Under the pieces are notes generated by a model that searched no databases, was not told where the DNA came from, and saw only the letters and a program-made list of their open reading frames with translations. DNA of 64,000 nucleotides, from positions 62,001 through 126,000 of the forward strand of contig CBDCWQ010000017.1 in the NCBI GenBank assembly GCA_965223435.1. Direction: 5' to 3'. Below are positions 34,201-43,386 of the stretch, piece by piece. A program made the translations under genes and the position numbers. Source of the DNA: CBDCWQ01 sp965223435. Lineage in GTDB: Bacteria > Myxococcota > Kuafuiibacteriia > Kuafuiibacteriales > Kuafuiibacteriaceae. Within the stretch, counting starts at the first letter, position 1. Every line of letters begins with the position of its first letter.

Positions 34201-37086
34201 AATTTGTCTTTGTTCCAAAAGCTCCAGGTGGAGGTCCGTGACCGGCTGGGGACGCGCGGCGCCCGCTTTCGCGTTGTTTTGAAGGAAAACGATGGGGAGC
34301 ATTCTTCTCAGGCCGCTGGCGGCCACGGCGGTGGGGACGCGTGGCGCTCGGATGTTTTTGAGGTCGATGGCGTACTCAAGCTTTACGAGGTGCCCCTCGC
34401 GCTCTCTCATTTTGAGCGCTCCCAAGATTCAGACGACGCTGATGGGAACGGCCAGTTCGAGCTCCATCGGGTGCAAACGGTAGAATTGGTCTTTATGCTT
34501 CCCGAGGGTTTGGAGGGGACCCACCAGACTTTCTCCCATTTCGTGCTCGACAACCTGGAGTTGGTTGAACCCATTGATGGCATCGATGACCTTTGTGCGA
34601 CCAACAATGGTGGCTGCGACGCGCGCACTGCGTGCGTCATGACGCCACAGGGGCCGTGGTGCGGGCCGTGCCCCGATGGATATACCGGAAACGGTCAAGA
34701 TGGTTGTTTTGATGTGGACGAGTGCCTTTCCGGCGTGTGTGATGCCTTGACCGAGTGTTTCAACGAACCGGGTGGCTATCGATGTGGGCCTTGCCCTGGG
34801 GGCTTTTCGGGAGACGGCAACTCGGGGTGCGAGGATATCGACGAGTGCGCGGTCGACAATGGTGGCTGCGACGATCTGATGGCTTGCCACAACAGAGCCG
34901 GTGGCATGGAATGCGGGGAATGTGCCGAGGGTTACCAGAAAGCATCCGAGACAACATGCATTGATGTGGATGAATGCGCTGTCAATCACGGAGGCTGTGA
35001 CGCGCTCCGGGCATGTATCAACACCATGGGCGGCGTGGAATGCGGGCCTTGTCCTTCAGGTTTTCTTGGCGACGACGCGGGCACCAGGTGTCAACCGGAG
35101 GCGCGAGAGCCGTTGATCACCCTCGAACATCCGTTCACGTTGGACGACTCGCAGAGGTTCGCTCGCTTCCCGGTAGATCAAGACCTCAGTGATCGATCTC
35201 ACTTGAATGTTGTGGTCTACAACCCGACCCGGCACGAGATGGTTTTCAGGGTCGATCTTCGCCCCAAGAACCAGGAGCATCTGGTGATGCGCTCGCGTCG
35301 TTTCCGCGTGGGCCCGCTCGACACTTTGGATCTGGCGGTTCGTCTCGACAGCTACGATTTTCATTTGTGGAATGAGCATCCGACGAAGTCTGGGGCTCTG
35401 GTCATGGACTTCGACCTCAGCTTCGTCGACGTCGTACTGGACGACGAGTCATCTTACGCGCGTTTGGACGTTCTTTCCCTTGGTGTGTCGGGGTTCACGG
35501 AGCGCCGTCCAGCAGAAGACTTCCCGCTCGAGTTTCACCGCGGCACAGCCGAGGTCATCGCGCTGGGGAATTCCTTGGACGACCGCGGGCTAGAGCTTTT
35601 TGAGAGCCAGATACGCTACCACGTCAAGCCTCTTACCCAAGACGAAGATTGGCATCGGCGGTCCGCAGTGGTCGCGTTTCCCGTTGCCGGCAATCTCGCG
35701 GCTTTCGACGCCTTGAACATTCGCGCAAACGATTGGGGCGGGAACGGTTCGACGTCCATGAGGATCGTTCTCAAAGAGGACGACGGGGAGCCTAACTTGG
35801 GCGAGGTCCTCCCGAGGGGGGATGGCTGGGCGTCTCGGTCCGTCGAATTGCGCAAGGACATGGAGACCTACCGCTTTCCCCTTCAATCCAGTGTGTTCAC
35901 CCGGGAGACCGAGCACGCGGGTGGCAATGGGGAGCTCGAATTTCACCGCGTACGGTGGATCTTGGTTGTTTTTTCCGAGTTTTATGCCGGTGAAGGTCGA
36001 ACCTTCGGCATCGAGTCCCTCGATCTCGCTGGCGAGAGTGAGCTTTTTCGGCGAAAGGTGGTTTCTAAAGAAGGCATCCCCGTGCTTGGACCCTCTGACC
36101 CTGATGTTCTCGTCGCGTATCCATCGGCTGAGCTTGCCATTCGGCACATGAACCGTCGTGATTTTGCGCGGGCGCGAGAGATCTTGAAGCCAGCGGCCAA
36201 AGCGGTGTGGAAGGGGCAGGGGCGCTTGCCAAGACGGTACGATATCGAAGGCGAGCCGAGAAGCGACGACGCGACAAACGGGGACTCTTCGGTGATGTCG
36301 ATTGCGTTCTCGCGTTACATTCGCGAGGTTCCTGACTTAGATCCATATCGAAAAGATGAGTTTACGACCATCGCCATCGACTCTGAACGTCTTCTTCAGG
36401 GGTGGCTTCTTGGTGAAGATTCGGTCGATACGCTCCGTGACGGACGGATTTGGATCGATAGGCCCCTCAGAAACTCTACCTTTCACGAACACTCGCATCT
36501 TGAGACATTTCAACCCGTGCGACCTCGCGGAGAATTCATTTCGGCCGAGAACGAAATTCGCCGGGCCATGTCGCTTTGGTTTGCCAACAAAAAAGCCGAA
36601 GCCGAGGCCTTGATTCGCGAGATTCGCTCTGAAATCCGAGACGACGAGAACAACATCTTCAGGTCTAGTATTGGGGGAGAAGACGAATGCTCCCGTGACG
36701 CCTTTTCCTTGCTGGTTTTGGCGCTGGATGGCATGGAGCTTTTAGGCCCCTTCAGCAAGCCAGAGCTGCTCGAAGCCGCACGCAAACGACCCTGCTATAC
36801 GGTGGATAGCAACGGACTAAATCCCAGCAAGGTGTGGCCCTGGTTTGGGTACCAAGATGCTGCAATTCCTGAATTCATGTATCTCGATGCCAGCGCTTTG
36901 GCAGTTTTGGGGCTGGACGATTTGGCCGCCGAAGCCATCAAGGCCACCGATAGGCTCGTGTGGGCCATCGGCCATGGCTATAGCAGTGCCGAACACGAAG
37001 AGCCCTCAGCCATCACGACGATTTTCCGCCTCTATACCAAAATCAAAGGGCCGGCCTTAAATCCCTACTTCGCCCACCCCCAATGA
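31234..37086 (+). CDS. 1950-residue lipoprotein with four carbohydrate-binding-like repeats and seven EGF-like domains
   Basis: Lipoprotein signal MYRTKLILLFSLFASWAC, lipobox SWAC (W at -2 is atypical). Four large beta-sandwich-like units of about 300-400 residues recur. Each has 'xxDLSxxxxLxxxxxNPxxxxxxFELxL', a 'LPYxxxRGVxxVxxFG' joint, 'VxLKExDGxP' and 'FxxSEExxDxGGNxxFExHxV'. EGF-like modules follow the units: seven in all, four of them clustered after the third unit, several with calcium-binding leads (DIDECA, DVDECL). The last roughly 350 residues are helical, with TFHEHSHLETF and YQDAAIPEFMYLDASALAV, recalling an alpha-toroid. A polysaccharide-binding or -degrading surface role is inferred; no family was recognised with certainty. 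Confidence 0.78.
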   Translation: MYRTKLILLFSLFASWACSSTQPNNTEGALAALGQGVLFDFEEHIPVIRTSEAGDWLVYEGALLYRHGVSSSPGRLEIEEELDLRASRTFSFRARNPNTAPVYLELELVPTSDPYKRNVRSKTIEVLGHTEELVSLDLSTNGDFRIDDQTLDRGVVPRNMAMDLELSRLVFHVQSSNNVYLDDLRVDGQSETRVATGLPYDMSRGVAEVRAFGRTYGPGLRIEDGRLHYVSRELHRTGVVRLPVGPELSTNRKLVFEAYDALGSRGSKVAVLLKERDGNPDVMEGLTGDAWVSVEVPLTHTSTAVVLTLQADQFVSSEEAGDQGGNQRFELHKVAYIDFVFFGPNFSDPYNLDEAHFVLDNIRAEDPIQIEDPCAVHNGGCDALTTCTRTLSGRVCGACPQGFVGDGETGCFDIDECAQDNPPCDPLTKCVNLVGGWTCEACPPGYEGNGESGCRLVRSDVVVEFSKPADSRFEIPVKIDLSTYSTLTVHVRNPHPEAARFELYLGHRGIVSREVSLPGGSEEHITLRLDTEHDFRVDTGWIASMELDRVDTMFFQVEGPSFIEIKSVVAGGESTLRPDTSLPYRFVRGAMDIERFGEPLLSVEEAQLHVTGTLRRLWVVAFPNTENLSLFERLRVELLDVAGLEGAKFQMVLKEDDDVPRKSGQIPQGLGDGDAWASTLLDFDEGRSAYTLPMDLGHFRRSEEPEDQGGNGVFEPHRIGFVALVFFSPSFFSGGEESSLAHFVVDNLEPIDPKSVPDTCGLNHGGCDPLVECLNTPTGPWCGPCPPLYEGTGAKGCVPLEQVSLLDSPIIVGLPTDADPDRIPEVPIDSELSSFSALALSLENSHAYPVQFEFRLGENVVSRGLWLDARMKKTIVLNLDLNGDFELWNQRKSQEFYDENPDAVAMGLDVESIHFDPIPGGQKSVTVNGVFGVGQTVEEPDRALPYRFTRGVRGVRKQGPRAQLSVREGRLHFRGNIEERNVLSFPAGENLSLFQKLQVEVRDRLGTRGARFRVVLKENDGEHSSQAAGGHGGGDAWRSDVFEVDGVLKLYEVPLALSHFERSQDSDDADGNGQFELHRVQTVELVFMLPEGLEGTHQTFSHFVLDNLELVEPIDGIDDLCATNNGGCDARTACVMTPQGPWCGPCPDGYTGNGQDGCFDVDECLSGVCDALTECFNEPGGYRCGPCPGGFSGDGNSGCEDIDECAVDNGGCDDLMACHNRAGGMECGECAEGYQKASETTCIDVDECAVNHGGCDALRACINTMGGVECGPCPSGFLGDDAGTRCQPEAREPLITLEHPFTLDDSQRFARFPVDQDLSDRSHLNVVVYNPTRHEMVFRVDLRPKNQEHLVMRSRRFRVGPLDTLDLAVRLDSYDFHLWNEHPTKSGALVMDFDLSFVDVVLDDESSYARLDVLSLGVSGFTERRPAEDFPLEFHRGTAEVIALGNSLDDRGLELFESQIRYHVKPLTQDEDWHRRSAVVAFPVAGNLAAFDALNIRANDWGGNGSTSMRIVLKEDDGEPNLGEVLPRGDGWASRSVELRKDMETYRFPLQSSVFTRETEHAGGNGELEFHRVRWILVVFSEFYAGEGRTFGIESLDLAGESELFRRKVVSKEGIPVLGPSDPDVLVAYPSAELAIRHMNRRDFARAREILKPAAKAVWKGQGRLPRRYDIEGEPRSDDATNGDSSVMSIAFSRYIREVPDLDPYRKDEFTTIAIDSERLLQGWLLGEDSVDTLRDGRIWIDRPLRNSTFHEHSHLETFQPVRPRGEFISAENEIRRAMSLWFANKKAEAEALIREIRSEIRDDENNIFRSSIGGEDECSRDAFSLLVLALDGMELLGPFSKPELLEAARKRPCYTVDSNGLNPSKVWPWFGYQDAAIPEFMYLDASALAVLGLDDLAAEAIKATDRLVWAIGHGYSSAEHEEPSAITTIFRLYTKIKGPALNPYFAHPQ

Positions 37087-37149
37087 AGTCTGGGATCGCC
37101 TAATAGGGGTTTTCAGGTCCTCGTTCGAGGGGGCCGCAGAAGACTTTTC

Positions 37150-38211
37150 ATGGCCCAGGATGAGACGCTCGAATCCATGGGTATGGGACACCGGCTGAGT
37201 GTTTTCGCGTTGGGCATGGCCTTGGGCTTGTTCGGGTTGAGTCAGAGAGGTCTCGAGGCTGCAGAGGGGCCCCTGCACGGCTCAGACGGTGACCGCCGCT
37301 TCTTGCGGAGCACGAAGTCGGGCGCGCTTTCGGCACCGATGGCCATCACCGACTTCAAAAAAGCGAATTGGATCTGCCGAGCACTGGAGCGCCCCAGCCA
37401 GCTTCGAGCCGGAGTGGACGCGGTGGCGCGCGGCACTCAGCGTCACGCCCAAAAAAAGCGACGCGCAGAGGCGCTTCGGCGCGTGTATGTGGCGACGACG
37501 GACCCGGACGGCTTTCAGTTCGAGGACTACCGGGTGGAAGATCGCCTTCTGCCGCTCAAGGTATCGCGAAGTTTTATGAGTTTTCGGGGCGGGCTCCGCA
37601 TGAACATTCTTGGCCGTCGTCTCATTGGTTTTCCGTCTGATGTGGCTCAGGCCCAATCGTGGGCCAAAAAGCGCCAAGAAAAATCGTTGCTGCTTCGTTT
37701 GGTTTTTCGAGTGGACGCCGAGCCCGATAACACCAGGGCTTGTTTTGCCCTCCCAAAGAGCGACGGGGTGGTGATGCACGTCGTGCCCATGTCTCTTGAG
37801 CTTATCGACGCCCATTCACGTACCGTTCTTGTGCGCCACGACACGCCAGAAAAAGAGGCGCTTCATGCCTGGCTTTATCCCGCGCCGCCGAAACTTCGGG
37901 TGTCCGTTGAGGTCACCAAGACCAAACACGCCGATCGCATTTCCACCCGGGTGCGGGATGCCATCAGAGGGCAAGCAGCTGGTCTTGAATCGTGTTTCGC
38001 TTCCGCCGGAAATGCGCGCTCGGGTTCGCTTTTTACTTTTGTCGGCCAGCTGAGTCTTCGGGGTCGCCTCACAGACTTAACACTTGCTCTGGCCACCAGC
38101 CGTGAAGAAGCTGTAGCCCCTTGTTTGTCGAAGGCTTTGTCTACCCTGGTTGTCGGCACCGTTCCCTCAACTTCGTCGCTTCGCATCACGCTGAGTCTCG
38201 CCAAGAACTAG
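37150..38211 (+). CDS. Exported protein with AgmX/PglI-like C-terminal domain
   Basis: 353 residues. An ATG 33 bases further in (MGHRLSVFALGMALGLFGL) gives a cleaner signal peptide. The middle is basic (GTQRHAQKKRRAEALRR) with no recognised domain. The C-terminus has 'GLESCFASAGNARSGSLFTF', then 'GQLSLRGRLTDLTLA', 'CLSKALSTLVVG'. The paired Cys and the 'G.V.V.......G.v...........C....L' rhythm match the AgmX/PglI C-terminal domain common in Myxococcota. That domain often sits at the end of TonB-like or signalling proteins. Function is unknown. Confidence 0.6.
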   Translation: MAQDETLESMGMGHRLSVFALGMALGLFGLSQRGLEAAEGPLHGSDGDRRFLRSTKSGALSAPMAITDFKKANWICRALERPSQLRAGVDAVARGTQRHAQKKRRAEALRRVYVATTDPDGFQFEDYRVEDRLLPLKVSRSFMSFRGGLRMNILGRRLIGFPSDVAQAQSWAKKRQEKSLLLRLVFRVDAEPDNTRACFALPKSDGVVMHVVPMSLELIDAHSRTVLVRHDTPEKEALHAWLYPAPPKLRVSVEVTKTKHADRISTRVRDAIRGQAAGLESCFASAGNARSGSLFTFVGQLSLRGRLTDLTLALATSREEAVAPCLSKALSTLVVGTVPSTSSLRITLSLAKN

Positions 38212-38298
38212 CCGATTCGGTGTTTTGCGAAAGTGGACGGTTTGCGACAAAACGATGGCGAGAGGAGGCGCTTTGTGCACGGCAGCGAGAAAGCGGAC

Positions 38299-41223
38299 TT
38301 AGAAACGTATGCTGACATTTTTGCTGCACACGTCGCTACCTGACTCGCAGAGCTTGTAAATATAGTTTGCTTTGCCTTTGCTTCCGATAAATTCATCGTA
38401 AGATCCCATGTTTGCTAGGGTTCGGGTGCGCTGGCCGTCTCGGTAGATGTCTACGGTTGAGCTTGTGGCGCCTTCCCACCGAAGTTGCGCATGGTGCGCA
38501 CCGCGAACTTTGTACCCTGACACGGAGAGTTGAAGACCCGCCGGGGAGGGGGTGGTGACCGGTGTCGAAGTCACCGCCTCGGAAGCGCCCGCATCGTTGT
38601 AGGCCGAGACCCGGTACTGGTAGGTGGTTCCTGAGGTAAGCCCCCGGTCGACAAAGGTTGTGGTATCGGCCCCGACGCCGGCCAATTGGACCCAGTCCGT
38701 GGAGGCCCCGGTCCGCCTTTCCACAGTGTAGCCTTGCTCGTTCTTTGCATGATCCTCCCAAGTGAGGCGTATTTCCGACATCGAGATCGGGGTGGCCACC
38801 ACATTGCTGGGGGCGGCCGGTGAGGTGGCGTCTGGCCCGAGGGTGGTGACGGTGAGCAACGCCGAGGCGGGAGAATCGTTGCCCGAGGTGTCGCGTGCCT
38901 TGATCGAATAGCTGTACCGCGTCTGTGGTGTCAAATCGATGTCGGTATAGGTCGTGTCCGTGGTTTGTCTCAGGTAGTTGCCATCGCGATAAACGAGATA
39001 GGCTGCGACCAAGACATTGTCCGTTGCCGCATTCCATTCGATGATCACGCGGGTGTCCGTGAGTTCCTTGGCGACCAAGCCCGTCGGTGTGGTGGGTGCC
39101 TCGGTGTCGTTCGCTTGGCCCTCGGTTTGAGCTGAGGAAACGGGTGTGTAGGGGGAAAAACCAGCGTCGTTGTAGGCGCGTGCGCGGTAGTGATAGAGGG
39201 TCCCAGGGTTGAGGTTGGTGTCTTCATAAAGCCAAGAATAGCGGGCTTCGCTTCGAGCGGACTGTTGGTGGACAACAACCCACGAAACCTCATCGGCAGA
39301 CCGTTCGAGTTCAAAACCGGTTTCGTTGAGCGCGTTGTCGGTCAGCACGACGTTCAATTGTCGATCCGAGATGACGCTCAATCTGGCGATGCGTGGTGCT
39401 TCGGGGGGCACGGTGTAGGTCGGCATGGTCACCGACGCCTGAACATATAAAGATTGACCAAAGCTGTTGAAGGCAGACACGCGAATCGTGTATCGGCTCC
39501 CGGGTTCGAGGTCAGATGCGGCGTACGAGGTCCAGTTCATTCCGGTGTTGACGCTTGTCGGTGTGGTATCGCCCTCCCGCGATAGTTCGATTCGGAAGCC
39601 GTTTTCGTCCGATGATTCGTCGCTCCAGCGAGCTCGAAAAGCGGTCGGTGACCATATGCTGATCGTCAGATCGGTGGGGGCCTTCGGGGCCGAGCTGGAA
39701 GCAGGCGTACTGACTTGCGCCACGTTCGAATAGGCGGAGGTCCCGCCGGCATTGATGGCCGAGACCCGATAGAAGTAAGTCTGGCTGTGCGAAACCAGGG
39801 TATCTTCAAAGTCGGTGGTGTTGGCCAGAAGCACTGCGATCGTTTTCCAGAGTGTGCCGTCGTGTGAACGCTCGATGTTAAAGCGGTCTTCGTCGTTCGA
39901 GGTGTCTATCCATTGAAGGGAGACTGCTTCTTTAGAGGTGGCATGGGCCTCGAGGTTGGCCGGGGAACTGGGGGGAGGGACCAGAACTTGGGGCGCGAGG
40001 TATTCGGCCACGACCGGAGCGGTTTGGCGAATGGTTCGTACGGCGTCTGCAGAACGGGCAGGATCTTGTTCGTAGTCTACCCCTGCTGGGTGCCCGAGAT
40101 AATTGAGTTCGGGGCTGGAGTAGAACGGCACTTCGGTTCGGCAGGCATACGACATGATGGTGCCAAAGTCTTCCGTGTCTCCCTCGCAGCGCTCGTAACC
40201 AAAGGAATATTCGAACTCGCCCGCGTAGTTGTAGGGGTCCGTTCGGGCGTGACTATTTCCCAGATTGTGTCCGAGCTCATGGGCTAAGCTGCCATAAGTA
40301 AAGCAGCCCCGGGAAAGCACACTGAACCCGAAGGATGCGGGCAGAAGACCCAAATAACCAAGCCCGCAGCCCCCGTTGTGGGTCATCAGCGTGACCAGAT
40401 CTGCGCCGTAAGCGGCTCTCCATTCGTGTACTTCGTCCATGATGCCGTCGTCGATCCGACGAATGGCGGTCAAGCTTTCGCTCATGGTGTCTGCGCCGTC
40501 GTCGAGTGTTTCGCCCATATGGACCAACCGGAACTGGACATGGCCAAGATTGCTGTTGGTTAAAACTTGGTTGGTTCCCTCCACGGCGCTCAGAATCTTG
40601 GCCTCCGTCATGCTCTGGCCGAGGGACGCCCGAACCGACGGTGTATACACGACCATCAAGTCAATCAGGACGCTCGTCTCGAGTGCTGCGGCTTGCCCTA
40701 TCAAGCTGTCCGCACTATCTGATGCCACTTCGCCGATCGCGATGGTGTCGTCGTCCTTGTGGTCATCGGCCGTGGGGGCGACTCGGTAGAAGAGCTGTTC
40801 TCCTTTGCTTTTGGCCATCAGCTCGTATGATTCGGTGCCGGTATTGATAGAGCCCTGCACGATTCCTCGATGAAAGGTGAAGATCACGCTGCTTGTGGGC
40901 TCTCCAAAGACTTGTCCTACCCAGGTGATACTCTTGTCTTCGTGCTCCACGAGCCTTTGTTGTTTGGCCGTGATGGTGTCACCCTCCGGCAGCTGGATCT
41001 GGATGGTGCTCTTTTGGAGCGCACCGCGATGGATCCGAACCGATCTGGCAGTTCCCGGGGCCGCCCGCGACGGCTGAGTCCGAGGGTCCGCATGGGTCAT
41101 TGAGGAAAAAAGGCGGGCCTTCCGGCCAGAAACTTCGTCTTGCTGGGTGTGGGTCTCTTGCGGCGTACCGACGCAGGCGGCCAAGCACAGGGGAACGAGG
41201 AGCGGAGCGGGGCGTGGTGTCAT
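38299..41223 (-). CDS. Secreted lipoprotein metzincin protease with FN3 repeats
   Basis: 974 residues. Lipobox LAAC at Cys17. A pro-region-like segment is followed by a zinc metalloprotease: His315, His319 and His325 in HELGHNLGNSH, with the Met-turn at Met357 (GTIMSYAC). This is the M12-type (reprolysin-like) metzincin signature. The rest is five FN3 domains (for example ANLEAHATSKEAVSLQW and TPTGLVAKELTDTRVIIEW) and a C-terminal FN3-like domain with two Cys (YKLCESGSDVCSKNVSIRF). The catalytic residues are intact. It likely degrades extracellular protein on or near the cell surface. Confidence 0.92.
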   Translation of the reverse strand: MTPRPAPLLVPLCLAACVGTPQETHTQQDEVSGRKARLFSSMTHADPRTQPSRAAPGTARSVRIHRGALQKSTIQIQLPEGDTITAKQQRLVEHEDKSITWVGQVFGEPTSSVIFTFHRGIVQGSINTGTESYELMAKSKGEQLFYRVAPTADDHKDDDTIAIGEVASDSADSLIGQAAALETSVLIDLMVVYTPSVRASLGQSMTEAKILSAVEGTNQVLTNSNLGHVQFRLVHMGETLDDGADTMSESLTAIRRIDDGIMDEVHEWRAAYGADLVTLMTHNGGCGLGYLGLLPASFGFSVLSRGCFTYGSLAHELGHNLGNSHARTDPYNYAGEFEYSFGYERCEGDTEDFGTIMSYACRTEVPFYSSPELNYLGHPAGVDYEQDPARSADAVRTIRQTAPVVAEYLAPQVLVPPPSSPANLEAHATSKEAVSLQWIDTSNDEDRFNIERSHDGTLWKTIAVLLANTTDFEDTLVSHSQTYFYRVSAINAGGTSAYSNVAQVSTPASSSAPKAPTDLTISIWSPTAFRARWSDESSDENGFRIELSREGDTTPTSVNTGMNWTSYAASDLEPGSRYTIRVSAFNSFGQSLYVQASVTMPTYTVPPEAPRIARLSVISDRQLNVVLTDNALNETGFELERSADEVSWVVVHQQSARSEARYSWLYEDTNLNPGTLYHYRARAYNDAGFSPYTPVSSAQTEGQANDTEAPTTPTGLVAKELTDTRVIIEWNAATDNVLVAAYLVYRDGNYLRQTTDTTYTDIDLTPQTRYSYSIKARDTSGNDSPASALLTVTTLGPDATSPAAPSNVVATPISMSEIRLTWEDHAKNEQGYTVERRTGASTDWVQLAGVGADTTTFVDRGLTSGTTYQYRVSAYNDAGASEAVTSTPVTTPSPAGLQLSVSGYKVRGAHHAQLRWEGATSSTVDIYRDGQRTRTLANMGSYDEFIGSKGKANYIYKLCESGSDVCSKNVSIRF

Positions 41224-41393
41224 GCCCGCGAGCTACAGCAACGATCGTACCAATGGAATTGCTAAGAGAGAATCGATGGACGGGGTCTTGGGTTTTGCTT
41301 CTTCGGCTTCACACCCCTGGGGAATAAAGCCCCCGCCTGTACTCGAAACATCGAACTTCTCCTGACCGGTGTGTTCTCATGGAAGCGCAAGGC

Positions 41394-42452
41394 CTACAGC
41401 AAGGAGCGGCACGTGCAGAGCTCGGTTCCGTCACAACTCAGGGCGGTGCGTGTCAAACAGTCGAGCCCGGAGCAGCAGGCCTCCGTATTGCAGCTTTGTC
41501 CGGCCGCTGAGCACGTGCTTGCGCTCCTCAGGCACTGACCACTGACCTGACCTGGGTCGATGGCGCACTTCAGCCCTACGCAACAGTCTCCATCTGCCGT
41601 GCAGGCTGCCTCGAAGGGCTGGCACGCCTGGCCCGGCGCACAACTCGTGTCGGTGCAAATACCCGAGCAGCACTCACTCCCGGACCCGCAGCTGTTCCCG
41701 TTGGCTGTGCACGAGGGGTCACCGGTCCCAGCGTCTGAATTCCCGCCCGCGTCTGTTTCGGACCCGGCATCCGAGCCTCCGACTCCGGCGTCGGGCTCGC
41801 TTCCGCTGCCGGGGTCGCTCGGATTCTGGGAAGATACGCAGGCGGAGGTCGTATTGTCCGCGCTGAGCTGACACACGGTTCCTGAACAGCATGCCTCGGG
41901 CGAGTCCGGCGATGCGTCCGGCGTACAAATACCGCCAATGGGTTGGCAGCCCGAAAGAACCGTGCAGCGCAGCTGGTCATCTGCGGCGGGTATGCACAAG
42001 GCATCGTCACAGCACTGATCGCTCAATTCGCACAGTGCATTGTTTTCGATACAGCAGTCTTCACCATTGTACCCGGCGGCGCATGCGGGGTCGCAATTGC
42101 CGTCTGGGCAACCGCCCATGCAGCGCGGAATGCCCGCGGAATCGAGTTGGCAGACTTCTTTTCTTCCGTCGCAGCAGTTTTGCGATGCATTGATGCTCTC
42201 GCCGTTTGGGAGCACGGGCGCTCCGCATATATTGCCCACAGGGTTGCATGCTTGTCCGTTGTCGCAGCGGCCGTTGGGGGCGCCTTGGCACACGACAGTA
42301 CCATTGGGGTGGCTGCCTCCCCCGCAACATTCGTCGTTCTTGGTGCATGACTCTCCGGTCAGCCTACACCCCGACGCGAACTGGCAAACCGGCACGCCAC
42401 CCCCAATATCAACGCAGGTCCGAGAGCAGCACGTGGAAGCCCCCCTGCGCAT
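41394..42452 (-). pseudogene. 3' fragment of frameshifted knottin-like Cys-rich lipoprotein
   Basis: Continues the cysteine-knot array of the upstream frame after a one-base shift at a run of six G (plus-strand C at 42440-42445). A local restart at ATG 42452 would express it, but without a signal peptide. Units follow C-x6-C-x5-CC-x3-C-x4-C (for example CTANGNSCGSGSECC and CRLTGESCTKNDECC). A Ser/Gly/Asp/Ala linker (about nt 41700-41820) separates the last four units. With one extra G the two frames join as GGNPCAGGASTCCSRTC, restoring a regular unit. It may be a sequencing error, a decayed gene or a phase-variable tract. Confidence 0.65.
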
Positions 42453-43138
42453 GGATTGCCTCCTTGAATGCAGCCGCCGCCCCCCGCGCCGGTGGCAAAA
42501 ATGCAGCGTCCGGCGGTGGTACTCGTGGCGGAGCATAGATTTCCACAGCAGTCGCCATGGACCTCGCAGACGTCACCATTGGATTGACAGCTTGACGCTC
42601 GAACACAGCGCCCCTCTTGGCAGTTGGTTGAGCAGCAGTCGTCGCCCACGCTGCAAATCTCACCCACAGTACGGCAGGTTTCGTCTGCATTTGTTGCCGG
42701 CACGGTCTCGCATAAACCGCCGTTACAGGTCTTGGAGCAACACTGTTCCCTTGTCGAGCATGGTCCCCCAACCTGTACACATGCTTCTATTCCGCATGTA
42801 TCGTTGCACTTGAGCCCGCAACATTCGACATCCGTGGTACATTTTTCACCCGCCTCCAAGCAGAAGACCGGCGTTGAACAGGTTCCGTCTCCGCAATGTC
42901 CCGAGCAGCAAAGGGGCTGATTGTCTCCGCATGGCGCCCCATTGGTCGAACAGGTGACCGCGCCATCGTTGCGGGTAACGATGGTACTCCCCGAATCGCC
43001 AGCGGTGCCCCCGTCGCCTGCATCCATCGTCGAAGCGTTCCCGCCATCGAGGATATCGTTCATCTGCTCGCCACACTCGCAGGCCACGAAGGGTAGAGAA
43101 CATAGTATCCAGGTCCACACAGGAAGACGCGCCATCAT
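42359..43138 (-). pseudogene. 5' fragment of frameshifted knottin-like Cys-rich lipoprotein
   Basis: Start chosen at ATG 43138. It overlaps the stop of a small upstream reading frame (ATGA) and gives a signal ending in lipobox FVAC (MARLPVWTWILCSLPFVAC). After an Asp/Gly/Ser spacer come six cysteine units of the inhibitor-cystine-knot pattern (C-x6-C-x5/6-CC-x3-C-x4-C), such as CVQVGGPCSTREQCC and CRTVGEICSVGDDCC. From about nt 42440 the frame runs on as non-cysteine residues (LPRAALGPALILG) and stops at 42359, which is the broken end. A role as a secreted or surface cysteine-rich binding protein is inferred. Confidence 0.65.
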
Positions 43139-43386
43139 ATCAACCACTGTACCTCGGGTGTGTCGCCGAGACAAAAACCGATCTTTTGCTCCAGAGGATG
43201 CAGCCATCCAAAAAAGCGTATGTAGGTGTCCGGGTTTCCTTCGCCCACAGTGCTTGACCAAAAACTGGTGCCCGAGGCTCTAAAGACAATCTCCCAAATA
43301 GCTAACGACACCCACAAACTGACGGTGATGTTGCGCTGGAAGGCACCCCAGATGAAGAAAACCGCTCTGAAGATTTTCAAGAGCAT
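43135..43386 (-). CDS. Small hypothetical protein, translationally coupled to the knottin-like lipoprotein
   Basis: 83 residues from ATG 43386. The frame is open to 43527, but the upstream part reads as non-coding. The sequence has a hydrophobic N-terminal half (IFRAVFFIWGAFQRNITVSL) and ends FFGWLHPLEQKIGFCLGD, plausible protein rather than random. Its TGA overlaps the ATG of the next gene (43138-43135). No family recognised. The main support is composition and the ATGA overlap; no good ribosome site is visible. Confidence 0.4.
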   Translation of the reverse strand: MLLKIFRAVFFIWGAFQRNITVSLWVSLAIWEIVFRASGTSFWSSTVGEGNPDTYIRFFGWLHPLEQKIGFCLGDTPEVQWLI

